Positions 1-7,887 of a DNA stretch of 64,000 nucleotides are shown in pieces. The notes under the pieces were generated by a model that was not told where the DNA came from, did no database searches, and was given only the letters and a program-made list of their open reading frames with translations. The DNA comes from Bryobacterales bacterium (GTDB lineage Bacteria > Acidobacteriota > Terriglobia > Bryobacterales > Bryobacteraceae), in contig JAIXKK010000058.1 in assembly GCA_026954325.1 (NCBI GenBank), positions 1 through 64,000 on the forward strand, written 5' to 3'. Each line of letters opens with the position of its first letter. Within the stretch, counting starts at the first letter, position 1. Made by a program: the position numbers and the translations under genes.

Positions 1-2695
1 CCTCGGACCCCTTTCCACCCCCATCGGCGAACTCTACCGCTACGTCCTTGAAGGGCCCCTCGACACCCAGAAACTCCGCGAACTCAATGACTGGGTCGTT
101 ACTCCACGATTCCTCCAGGCTTCCGGCATTGCCGACGTCGTCCCCTTTGGCGGCCTCATCAAGCAATATCAGATCGAAGTCGATCCCCTCTCCCTCTCCA
201 AGTACAACCTCTCCATCGGCCAGATCGCCTCGGCCATCAGCGCCAACAACCAGAACGCCGGCGGAGCCCTCCTCGACAACAAGCAGCAATCCATGGTCAT
301 CCGCGGCGTCGGACTCGTGCATTCCCTCGACGACATCAACAACATCGTCGTCAGCGAAGCAAAAGGAGTTCCCGTCTTTGTCCGCGACATCGGGATCGCC
401 CAGTTCGGAGCGGCGCCCCAGACGGGCATCTTCGGCATCGGCAACCAGAACGACGCCGTCGAAGGCATCGTTCTCATGCGCCGCGGCGAAAATCCTTCCG
501 AGGTTCTCGACGGTGTTCATCAGGCCGTCGAGGATCTCAATCATGACAGCCGCATGCTGGGCGCGAAGATTCGCCCCATCTATGACCGCACCGAACTCGT
601 CAATACCACCTTCCACACCGTCCAGCACACGCTTCTCGAAGGCTTGACCATCGTCCTGCTGGTGCTCATCCTTTTCCTCGGTTCCCTCCAGGCGGCTCTG
701 CTCACCGCCGTCGTCATCCCGCTCTCTCTCCTGTTCGCCTTCGTCTGCATGAATTTCTCCGGCATCCCCGCCAACCTGCTCAGTCTCGGCGCGCTCGACT
801 TCGGCATCATCGTCGACGGCACATTGGTCATGGTGGAGCACGTCGTCCACCACCTCGCCGAGTACCGCAAACACCGCCCCGGCGGCAGTGTCATGGACGT
901 GATTCGCGATGCCGCCCTGGAAGTCGAACGCCCCATCTTCTTCTCCCTCCTCATCATCATCTCCGCCTATATCCCGCTGTTTACCCTCGAGCGCGTCGAA
1001 CGGCGTCTGTTTACCCCCATGGCCTTCACCATCTGCTACGCGCTCCTCGGTTCCCTTCTGCTCGCCCTCACACTCGTCCCCGTCCTCGCCACCTACCTTT
1101 TCCGAAACGGCGTCAAGGCATGGGAAAATCCCATGCTCGGCTGGATGCAGCGCCTCTATGAAGCCGCTCTCGGCGTCACCCTCCGCCGCCCCGTTCTCAC
1201 CGTCGGCGCCGCCGCCCTCATCGTCGCCGGCGCTTTCGGGCTTGGCACGCGTCTCGGTTCGGAGTTCCTCCCCCAACTCGACGAAGGCGTCATCTGGGTA
1301 CGCGCCAATCTCCCCCCCGGCATCTCCCTCAGCAAATCCGCCGAAGTCGCGGCCCGCATCCGCCACGTCATCGAACAATCGCCGGAAGTGAAACTTGTCA
1401 CCTCGCAATCCGGACGCAATGATTCCGGCACCGACCCTTACGGCCCCAATCGCAACGAAATCTTCGTCGCCCTGAAACCCTATGACACCTGGCGGAAGGG
1501 CAAACGCAAGGCGGATCTCGTCGAGGAACTTGCGAAAAGGCTCCGTAACGATATCCCCGGAGCCGCCTTCAGCTTCACCCAGCCCATCATCGACAACGTC
1601 ACCGAAGCCGTCACTGGCTCCGCCGCCGATCTCGCCGTCATCTTCTCCGGTCCCGACCTCGTTCAACTCCGGAGTTTGGCCGCCGAAACTCTGAAAATGA
1701 TCAAAGAGGTCCCCGGAGCCGCTGATTCCGCCCTCGAGCAGGAGAGCGACCAGTCCCAACTGCGTATCCTCGTCAACCGCCAGCAGGTGGCCCGCTACGG
1801 CATCAATGTGAAGGACGTCCAGGAAGTCATCGAAATGGCCATCGGCGGACGCACCGTCAGCACCGTGTTCGAGGGCGAGCGGCGCTTCGATGTCACTGTC
1901 CGCTACATCCCGTCCGCCCGCACCGATACCACCGCCATCGCCAACATCCTTGTCCCCACCCGCGAGGGCGGCCGCGTCCCCCTATTCCAACTCGCTGAAA
2001 TCCAGACCGTCGACGGCGCCAGTATTATTGCCCGCCGTGAAAACCAGCGCCAGATCACCGTCCGCACCAACATCCGCGGCCGCGATCAGGGCAGCTTCGT
2101 CAACGACGCGCAGGCCCGCTTCAATCGTGAAATCCGTCTCCCCCAGGGCTACAAAGTCTCCTGGGGCGGCCAGTTTGAAAACCTCGACCGCGCCCGCAAG
2201 CGCCTCTCCATCATCCTCCCTATCACCATCGCCATCATCTATGCCCTCTTGTTCTTCACCTTCGGCAATCCTGTTTACGCCGGACTCGTGCTCATGAACG
2301 TCCCGTTCTCCCTCGTCGGCGGCATTGTCTTCCTCTATCTCCGCGGCATCAACCTCAGTGTCTCGGCGGCCGTCGGCTTCATCTCCCTCTTCGGGGTGGC
2401 CGTCATGAGCGGCGTGCTCGTCGTCTCCGAAATCAACCGCCGCCGCGTCGAAGAGCCCGGCGCGCCGCTTCTCCAGTCGGTCATCGAAGGGGCCCGGAAC
2501 CAGATGCGTCCCGTCCTCATGATGATCCTCGTCGCCCTGCTCGGCATGGTCCCCGCCGCCCGCGCCACCGGCATCGGCTCCGACGTCCAACGCCCCCTCG
2601 CCACCGTTCTCGTCGGCGGCCTTCTCTCCACCCTCCTCCTCACACTCCTCGCCCTCCCCGGAATGTACTACCTCGCCGCCCGCAACCGCCGCTGA
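1..2695 (+). CDS. cusA: CusA/CzcA-family heavy-metal efflux RND permease, 5' truncated by window edge
   Basis: Inner-membrane proton-driven RND pump subunit, the HME type that exports Cu/Ag or Co/Zn/Cd through a periplasmic adaptor and an outer-membrane channel. The reading frame is already open at base 2, with no start visible, so about 100 or more N-terminal residues lie outside the window. The visible part has the second half of a porter domain, then the TM block containing DFGIIVDGTLVMVEH, whose intramembrane acidic residues are typical of HME pumps. A second porter domain and a final TM bundle ending near LLLTLLALPGMYYLAARN follow. The remaining length (about 898 codons) fits a protein of roughly 1030-1050 aa. 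Codons are strongly C-ending (CTC, ATC, GTC, GCC). No adaptor or channel gene lies downstream, so partners would be upstream. The metal cannot be told from this sequence. Confidence 0.93.
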   Translation, partial: LGPLSTPIGELYRYVLEGPLDTQKLRELNDWVVTPRFLQASGIADVVPFGGLIKQYQIEVDPLSLSKYNLSIGQIASAISANNQNAGGALLDNKQQSMVIRGVGLVHSLDDINNIVVSEAKGVPVFVRDIGIAQFGAAPQTGIFGIGNQNDAVEGIVLMRRGENPSEVLDGVHQAVEDLNHDSRMLGAKIRPIYDRTELVNTTFHTVQHTLLEGLTIVLLVLILFLGSLQAALLTAVVIPLSLLFAFVCMNFSGIPANLLSLGALDFGIIVDGTLVMVEHVVHHLAEYRKHRPGGSVMDVIRDAALEVERPIFFSLLIIISAYIPLFTLERVERRLFTPMAFTICYALLGSLLLALTLVPVLATYLFRNGVKAWENPMLGWMQRLYEAALGVTLRRPVLTVGAAALIVAGAFGLGTRLGSEFLPQLDEGVIWVRANLPPGISLSKSAEVAARIRHVIEQSPEVKLVTSQSGRNDSGTDPYGPNRNEIFVALKPYDTWRKGKRKADLVEELAKRLRNDIPGAAFSFTQPIIDNVTEAVTGSAADLAVIFSGPDLVQLRSLAAETLKMIKEVPGAADSALEQESDQSQLRILVNRQQVARYGINVKDVQEVIEMAIGGRTVSTVFEGERRFDVTVRYIPSARTDTTAIANILVPTREGGRVPLFQLAEIQTVDGASIIARRENQRQITVRTNIRGRDQGSFVNDAQARFNREIRLPQGYKVSWGGQFENLDRARKRLSIILPITIAIIYALLFFTFGNPVYAGLVLMNVPFSLVGGIVFLYLRGINLSVSAAVGFISLFGVAVMSGVLVVSEINRRRVEEPGAPLLQSVIEGARNQMRPVLMMILVALLGMVPAARATGIGSDVQRPLATVLVGGLLSTLLLTLLALPGMYYLAARNRR

Positions 2696-2761
2696 AATCG
2701 CCGCCGAAGCAGGCCGCACCATTCGCTCCTCCCGTGTCTTCCGGCGCACGGCGCTTGAACG

Positions 2762-4765
2762 CTATGGCTTACAGGGGCCTTGCCGGCGTGAGTCATGGAT
2801 CCGTTTGGCCTCATCATCGGTAAACCCGCGTGAATAGAACACGATCTCATCCATCCAGCCGTCGAAGTAGGCGCCAGGCTCGCCGCCCACGGCAAATGGG
2901 GCCCCGGAAGCGAACTGTCCAAGGGCATCGGACGCCGCTTTCCCCTCCTTTTTCCCATCCACGTAGAGGGTCAACCCGGAAGCATCCCGGCCCGCCGAAA
3001 CGAAGCTCCACTGCCCATTTGCGACAGGCTTGGAACTTCGCAATACGGCCGGCGCGTGCCCCTTTGTGCCGAACCGTAATTCCACCTTCGACTCCTCTGT
3101 CAGCGACACCGACCAGAACTCCTCAGGCGCTGAAGGGTAGCGCAGTTCCAGCAACACCTGCCGCCGGCCGGTTCTCGCCGGCTTTACGTAACACGACAAC
3201 CCGGAATCCAGTGGCCCAAATGTCCGTACCCAACTCGAGTACGCCGCACTGGACTGCCCATGAAAGCGGAACGCTTGGCCGGCCTTGCCGGCGTCGAACA
3301 CCCACCCGTCCGGATTCAGATGACCTCCACCAATGAACCCGGTGGCTACACCGTCACCCGTCAGGATCAGGCTCGCCCGTCCAGGTTCGATGGCACACCC
3401 GGCCGGCTCGAAATCAAACCCGAGTAGGCTCCGGCTGAAGGTCGCGGCATATGCTTTCTGCCGGTTGGACGCCACGGCCACGGCGCTCACGTCTTCCGCT
3501 GAACGCAGCTTCTCGCGGAAGCCGTAGAGTGCCAGGTCAAACACTGAAAGGCCGAGATCATTGGTGGAAGTGGCGCCTTGCGCGGGTCCCCTCAACAGAA
3601 TTGCATTCGAGTTGCCCAGAAAAGGCCCCCCATCCCCGGCATCCAAGGGAAGCGCGGCGGATTTCAGCAAAGCCAGATCAGGCATTCGAAACACGTGCAT
3701 GAGATTTGCGGGCGTTTCCGGACAACCCACCCGGTCATAAATCTTGCTGCGGCATGCATCCCATCCGCCGACAATCATCCGCTGGCCGTTCGGCGAAAAG
3801 CCGATTTCTCCGCCAACCAGCGGCAAATCCGGCAGAAAGCCAACGGACTGCTCCGTCGCCACATCGAAAATCTCCACCGAATCATGCCCCTGTCTCCCCT
3901 TGGGGCCGCCACCCTGATACGTCACGAACAGTCGATTCCCAGCTTCATCCAATCCGACAAACCAGGGAGCCTGCTGAGATGTCATGACATCCAACTCGCC
4001 CGAGCCGGCGTTCCAACGCTTCAGCCCATGGCCGCGCATGGCAAGAAAAACCTTCTTGCCGTCCCTCGACATGACCAGGTCCGATACCATCCCTCCAGTG
4101 GAAACAGGCCCGCGGATACGCTCGTTCTCCGTGTCGAGCAGCAGAAAACCATCCGTACTGGAGCCAATCAGCAGCGTGCGCCCGTCCGGCCCCATCCTGC
4201 CGCTCTGGATCGCGAACGGCATCCGAACCATCCTCACCGACATCGTCCGCATGTCGATGAGGGCAATGTCCGGCGAGTCGAATGGAAGGGCGGCGAGCAT
4301 TTCTTCAGACCCTGTAAGCGCCAGGTGATAGGGTACGATCGGCAGCCTTGTGAGGGACGCCGGAAGTTGTCCCCCGTTTCGCCAGAACAGACGAGGGGGC
4401 GTGGCTGCCGCGATGGGTTTCCCCGAAGGCGCCCGCGGCGTTATCCACAGCAGGCCGGCCGCCGTGCATATCACGAGCAGGACTCCCGGTAAAGCGCGCT
4501 GCCAGGTTCGCGGCCCGGTTGAAGGCAGGGCCGAAGACCCATCGTCCGGTTCGGAATTCCCCTCCGTGACGGAAGCGCCGTCTTGCTCTTGTCTTTGCTT
4601 CCATGCATCCAGTTCCGCGCGCGATGCCGTGACCCGGCCTGTCGGTCCCCTCCGGATCGGAAGCTTGAATTCGCTTTCCCACCTCCTCGTGGTTCTAGGA
4701 TCGGCCTTGAGATAGGCGGCGATTTCCTTCCAGCCCGTCAATTCATCCGCGTCACTCTGTTCCAT
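2762..4765 (-). CDS. membrane-spanning HTH protein with periplasmic propeller and LamG domain (candidate one-component regulator)
   Basis: About 667 aa. Residues 8-60 form a MerR/excisionase-like winged HTH (GWKEIAAYLKADPRTTRRWE, then a RVTASRAELDAWKQR wing). A single hydrophobic helix (about 91-109) follows, then a long exported part: a WD/YVTN-like beta-propeller (about 120-450) and a C-terminal LamG/concanavalin-like jelly-roll (about 480-660, with WMDEIVFYSRGFTDDEAKRIH). DNA-binding domain inside and sensor-like domains outside is a CadC-like layout, so a transmembrane one-component regulator is inferred; no target is proven. ATG at 4765 is preferred over TTG at 4771. It is transcribed away from the gene at 5011, and operator copy A lies between them. 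Related HTH-led proteins are expanded in Solibacter-like genomes (recollection, not tested). Confidence 0.8.
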   Translation of the reverse strand: MEQSDADELTGWKEIAAYLKADPRTTRRWESEFKLPIRRGPTGRVTASRAELDAWKQRQEQDGASVTEGNSEPDDGSSALPSTGPRTWQRALPGVLLVICTAAGLLWITPRAPSGKPIAAATPPRLFWRNGGQLPASLTRLPIVPYHLALTGSEEMLAALPFDSPDIALIDMRTMSVRMVRMPFAIQSGRMGPDGRTLLIGSSTDGFLLLDTENERIRGPVSTGGMVSDLVMSRDGKKVFLAMRGHGLKRWNAGSGELDVMTSQQAPWFVGLDEAGNRLFVTYQGGGPKGRQGHDSVEIFDVATEQSVGFLPDLPLVGGEIGFSPNGQRMIVGGWDACRSKIYDRVGCPETPANLMHVFRMPDLALLKSAALPLDAGDGGPFLGNSNAILLRGPAQGATSTNDLGLSVFDLALYGFREKLRSAEDVSAVAVASNRQKAYAATFSRSLLGFDFEPAGCAIEPGRASLILTGDGVATGFIGGGHLNPDGWVFDAGKAGQAFRFHGQSSAAYSSWVRTFGPLDSGLSCYVKPARTGRRQVLLELRYPSAPEEFWSVSLTEESKVELRFGTKGHAPAVLRSSKPVANGQWSFVSAGRDASGLTLYVDGKKEGKAASDALGQFASGAPFAVGGEPGAYFDGWMDEIVFYSRGFTDDEAKRIHDSRRQGPCKP

Positions 4766-4780
4766 AACCAAGCCTAGAGG

Positions 4781-4890
4781 AAAAGCCTACCACGACGATC
4801 AGAGAATGAGCGGGCATTTTCGGGCATGTCCGCTTTTGTCCATTGTTGCGATTCGACCGATGCCCTATGCTCGGAAGTCCAACAATGCAT
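4781..4890 (+). promoter_or_regulatory. twin promoter/operator copy A (four half-sites plus sigma70-like boxes)
   Basis: This stretch is repeated with few changes at 7742-7848. It contains GGGCATTTTCGGGCA (4812-4826) abutting its approximate inverse TGTCCGCTTTTGTCC (4827-4841), giving four GGRCA-type half-sites with dyad symmetry centred at 4826/4827. Immediately downstream are TTGTTG (4843-4848), a 17-bp gap and TATGCT (4866-4871), so the dyad sits just upstream of the -35 box, as an activator site often does. Predicted transcription starts near 4878, about 130 nt before the ATG at 5011. The site also lies upstream of the divergent HTH gene. Binding by that HTH protein is inference. Confidence 0.6.
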
Positions 4891-5010
4891 ACGAAGCCAA
4901 GCGTCCTCCAAACGCCGGACTGCCAGCCTGGACGCTGGTTGTTTGCAATTACGGATTGCGTTCTCGTCTCCTCTTCCACTGAAGAATGCAACTGACCCGG
5001 AGCCTGGGAG

Positions 5011-7671
5011 ATGAGACAGACCACCCTGCCGCTGCTTTCCAAATCGTGTAGAGCGGTTCTACCTCTGTTCGCGCTCACTGGGGTCATCCTGATGCCGCGG
5101 GATGCTCGAGCGCAGGGCCCAATCAGACCGGGTTTCAATTCAACCAGGATTCCGGCATCGGGAGAAAATTGCGCGGTTGACGGTCTTGATTGCTCCACCC
5201 CACAAGTTTCCATTGGGTTCCCGGTCAACTTCTTCGGAACTACATATTCAAGTCTCTACGTGAACGCGCATGGCAATGTCACCTTCAATGAGCCGAGGCC
5301 TGACAGGTACGTGCCGGAGGCTATCCAAGGCTCCACCGTGCCGATCATAGCGCCCTTTTTTGCTGATAACGATATGAGGGACCCGAACTCTTCCTTCACA
5401 CTCGCGATCGCGTCTCCCGTCGCCTACGGGTCCGGAACTGTCGACGGACGGCGTGCGTTTGGAGCGAGTTACATCAATCAGGGATACTACTTGGTCCATC
5501 GCGACAAGCTCAATTCATTTCAAGTCGTACTCATTGACCGCTCTGATACAGGGCCGGGAAATTTCGACATCGAGTTCAATTATGCGTCTATTACGTGGGA
5601 GGCGAGCGGTCCGGAAGAGTTTTCACAGAATGGTCTCAACGGGCTGTGCGGAACTCGTCCTGACTGCCGCCCCGCATCGGCGGGATGGTCTAACGGCCTT
5701 TCGGGCACTCGAAATCGTTCCTTTCAGTTGCCGGGTTCGCTCGTAGCCGGAGCATTTTTGGATTCGAGTCCAACGGCGCTAAGGACCAGAAGCCTCATCA
5801 GTACAGTTCCGGGAAGACTCGTTTTCGAGGTTCGAAGCGGGAGTGTTACACCATCAATGTCTTCGCTGAACCCCAGTTCGGTGTCTGTCGGCTCTGGGAA
5901 CACTACTCTACAAATCAACGGCGCCAACTTTGCTTCCGGTGCTCGTATTCGTTGGACTTCACCAACGGGAGTACAGACCTTCGTTGCGACGGCCTTTCGC
6001 AGTGCCAGCCTCCTGGATGCCGTGTTGCCATCGAGTCTGCTGTCTACCCTGGGGACCGCGCAGATCGCTGTTGTGAATCCCGACAATGCGGTTAGCAACA
6101 GCCTTCCATTTATCGTGGGGACCACGCGGCCAACCATCACGTCAATCAATCCGAATACAGTTTCTGCTGGGACGAGCGGACTGACGCTTCAGATCAATGG
6201 CTCAAATTTTGTCGCCGCCGCGGCCTTACGGTGGACGCCGCCATCTGGAGCCGCGACGTCCTTGCAAACGACGTTCCGCGGCGCGGCATTGTTGGAGGTG
6301 AGCGTCCCCGCCGGCCTTCTGAGTACTGCCACCGTTGTGCAACTTGCGGTGGTGAATCCCGGAAACGCCATTAGCAACTCGGCTTCGTTCACGATCACTG
6401 CGCCCGTGCCAGTGCTTACCTCGATAAACCCCAACTCGACGCCTGCCGGCCCGACGGCACTTACCATCCAAGCCACGGGCGCAAACTTTGTGAGCGGCGC
6501 CGTTTTGCGGTGGGCGCCCCCATCTGGCAGTCCGGCGATGATTCCAACGGTATTCAGAAGCAGCACTTTACTGGAAATCAGCATCGCGCCTGGTCTCTTG
6601 ACAACGGCGGGTGTCGTTCAGGTTAGTGTAGTCAATCCCGATAGTCGAAACAGCGCATCACTGCCCTTTACAATTGCTCCGCCCACACCGCGCATCACGG
6701 CGCTCACTCCGCCGGCGATCATGGCGGGTAGTTCGGGGACAACAATTCAGGTCTCTGGAACAAACTTTGTTACCGGAGCCCAGGCGCGTTGGACCCCGCA
6801 AGGCGGCCCTGTCACATCCCTGCCGGCAAGTTTCCGGAGCAGCACGGCCTTGGACCTGAACATCCCTGGAAACCTGTTTAGCGCGGCAGGTAATGTTCAG
6901 TTGGTTGTCGTTAATCCAAATAATCTGGCAAGCAACGGCGTTACGTTCACAATCCTGCCGCGGCTCAATTTGGGTGTGTCCGCGCCATCGGTCACTGCTG
7001 CGGACCAGCCCGTCACAATTACCATGCAAACCGGGTCGCAGCTTCCTTCGAGTCTCCGTATTACTCTTTCTCTTTCTTTCACACCCTCGGCAGCAGGCTT
7101 GCCGCAAAATTACCGCGACCCTGCGCTCCAATTTGCATCGGGTGGTACGAGCCTGGTGATTGATGTGCCGTCCGGCGCCGCTTCCATCACACTTCCGAAC
7201 TCAGGCGCGCTTCAAACAGGGACCGTTGCCGGAACCATCACAATAGCCGTCGCGGACGTCCGGTTGATGCCAGGCAACACAGCGGTGTCTTTGAATCCGG
7301 CCCCGGCTACATCCATCACCATCGGACGAATTGCGCCGGCGATTGCCGGTGTCGCCCGATTCACGGATGCGACAGCTAGCGGATTCACGCTCGAGTTGAA
7401 TGGTTACACGACAACTCGCGACCTGACGAACGCGACTGTCTCATTCGCCAGTGCTCCGGGCAGCACGTTGGGAGGGGCCACGACGTTCACGATACCGCTC
7501 AACTCTATTGCAGATCCTTGGTTTGGAAGCGACTCCGGCCGGGCAAACGGAAGTCGCTTCTCGCTTCGGATGCCTTTCACGGTCACGGGGCGCGTGTCTG
7601 CTATCGGCTCTGCCACGATCGCGCTGCAAAATTCTGTCGGTACTTCGGCTTCTGTTACGGCAACTCATTGA
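5011..7671 (+). CDS. secreted nidogen-like (NIDO) protein with tandem IPT/TIG-like repeats
   Basis: 886 aa exported protein. A signal peptide ends near RDARAQG (residues 1-35). Residues about 45-260 resemble a NIDO domain (NAHGNVTFNEPRPDRYVP; IIAPFFADNDMRD). Four IPT/TIG-like Ig repeats follow (about 270-660), each starting like LNPSSVSVGSGNTTLQINGA and ending with a VVNPDNAVSNSLPFIV-like segment. The C-terminal 220 residues are beta-rich with no recognised family. GGAG at 4999-5002 is 8 nt before the ATG and supports the start. It probably acts outside the cell or at the envelope as an adhesion or binding protein; no catalytic motif is seen. It lies downstream of operator copy A. Composition looks less C-ending than the flanking RND pump and enolase-like genes. 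Confidence 0.8.
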   Translation: MRQTTLPLLSKSCRAVLPLFALTGVILMPRDARAQGPIRPGFNSTRIPASGENCAVDGLDCSTPQVSIGFPVNFFGTTYSSLYVNAHGNVTFNEPRPDRYVPEAIQGSTVPIIAPFFADNDMRDPNSSFTLAIASPVAYGSGTVDGRRAFGASYINQGYYLVHRDKLNSFQVVLIDRSDTGPGNFDIEFNYASITWEASGPEEFSQNGLNGLCGTRPDCRPASAGWSNGLSGTRNRSFQLPGSLVAGAFLDSSPTALRTRSLISTVPGRLVFEVRSGSVTPSMSSLNPSSVSVGSGNTTLQINGANFASGARIRWTSPTGVQTFVATAFRSASLLDAVLPSSLLSTLGTAQIAVVNPDNAVSNSLPFIVGTTRPTITSINPNTVSAGTSGLTLQINGSNFVAAAALRWTPPSGAATSLQTTFRGAALLEVSVPAGLLSTATVVQLAVVNPGNAISNSASFTITAPVPVLTSINPNSTPAGPTALTIQATGANFVSGAVLRWAPPSGSPAMIPTVFRSSTLLEISIAPGLLTTAGVVQVSVVNPDSRNSASLPFTIAPPTPRITALTPPAIMAGSSGTTIQVSGTNFVTGAQARWTPQGGPVTSLPASFRSSTALDLNIPGNLFSAAGNVQLVVVNPNNLASNGVTFTILPRLNLGVSAPSVTAADQPVTITMQTGSQLPSSLRITLSLSFTPSAAGLPQNYRDPALQFASGGTSLVIDVPSGAASITLPNSGALQTGTVAGTITIAVADVRLMPGNTAVSLNPAPATSITIGRIAPAIAGVARFTDATASGFTLELNGYTTTRDLTNATVSFASAPGSTLGGATTFTIPLNSIADPWFGSDSGRANGSRFSLRMPFTVTGRVSAIGSATIALQNSVGTSASVTATH

Positions 7672-7741
7672 TAGAAGGAGCGTAGATGCCTGGGAGCGGA
7701 ATCGGGATCGTTGGGATCTGTTCCATGGCCAATCCTGGAGG

Positions 7742-7848
7742 GTAAGCCTATCAAGGCTATCGGAGAATGCGCGGACATTTTCAGACATGTCCGCTCTCGT
7801 CCATTGACGCGATTCGGCGAATGGCTCTAAGCTCGGAGATCCAATGCA
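7742..7848 (+). promoter_or_regulatory. twin promoter/operator copy B
   Basis: Second copy of the element at 4781-4890. GGACATTTTCAGACA (7773-7787) abuts TGTCCGCTCTCGTCC (7788-7802). The outer arms GCGGACA and TGTCCGC and the central GACATGTC are perfect inverted repeats. TTGACG (7804-7809, five of six matches to consensus) is followed by 17 bp and CTAAGC (7827-7832). A start near 7839 would give a 45-50 nt leader holding a strong Shine-Dalgarno (GAGGAGG, 7873-7879) for the ATG at 7888. Conservation of the dyad, the spacing and the boxes between copies supports function. Confidence 0.65.
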
Positions 7849-7887
7849 CGAAGGCGACAGTAAGGTTGCGCCGAGGAGGACGCTGCG

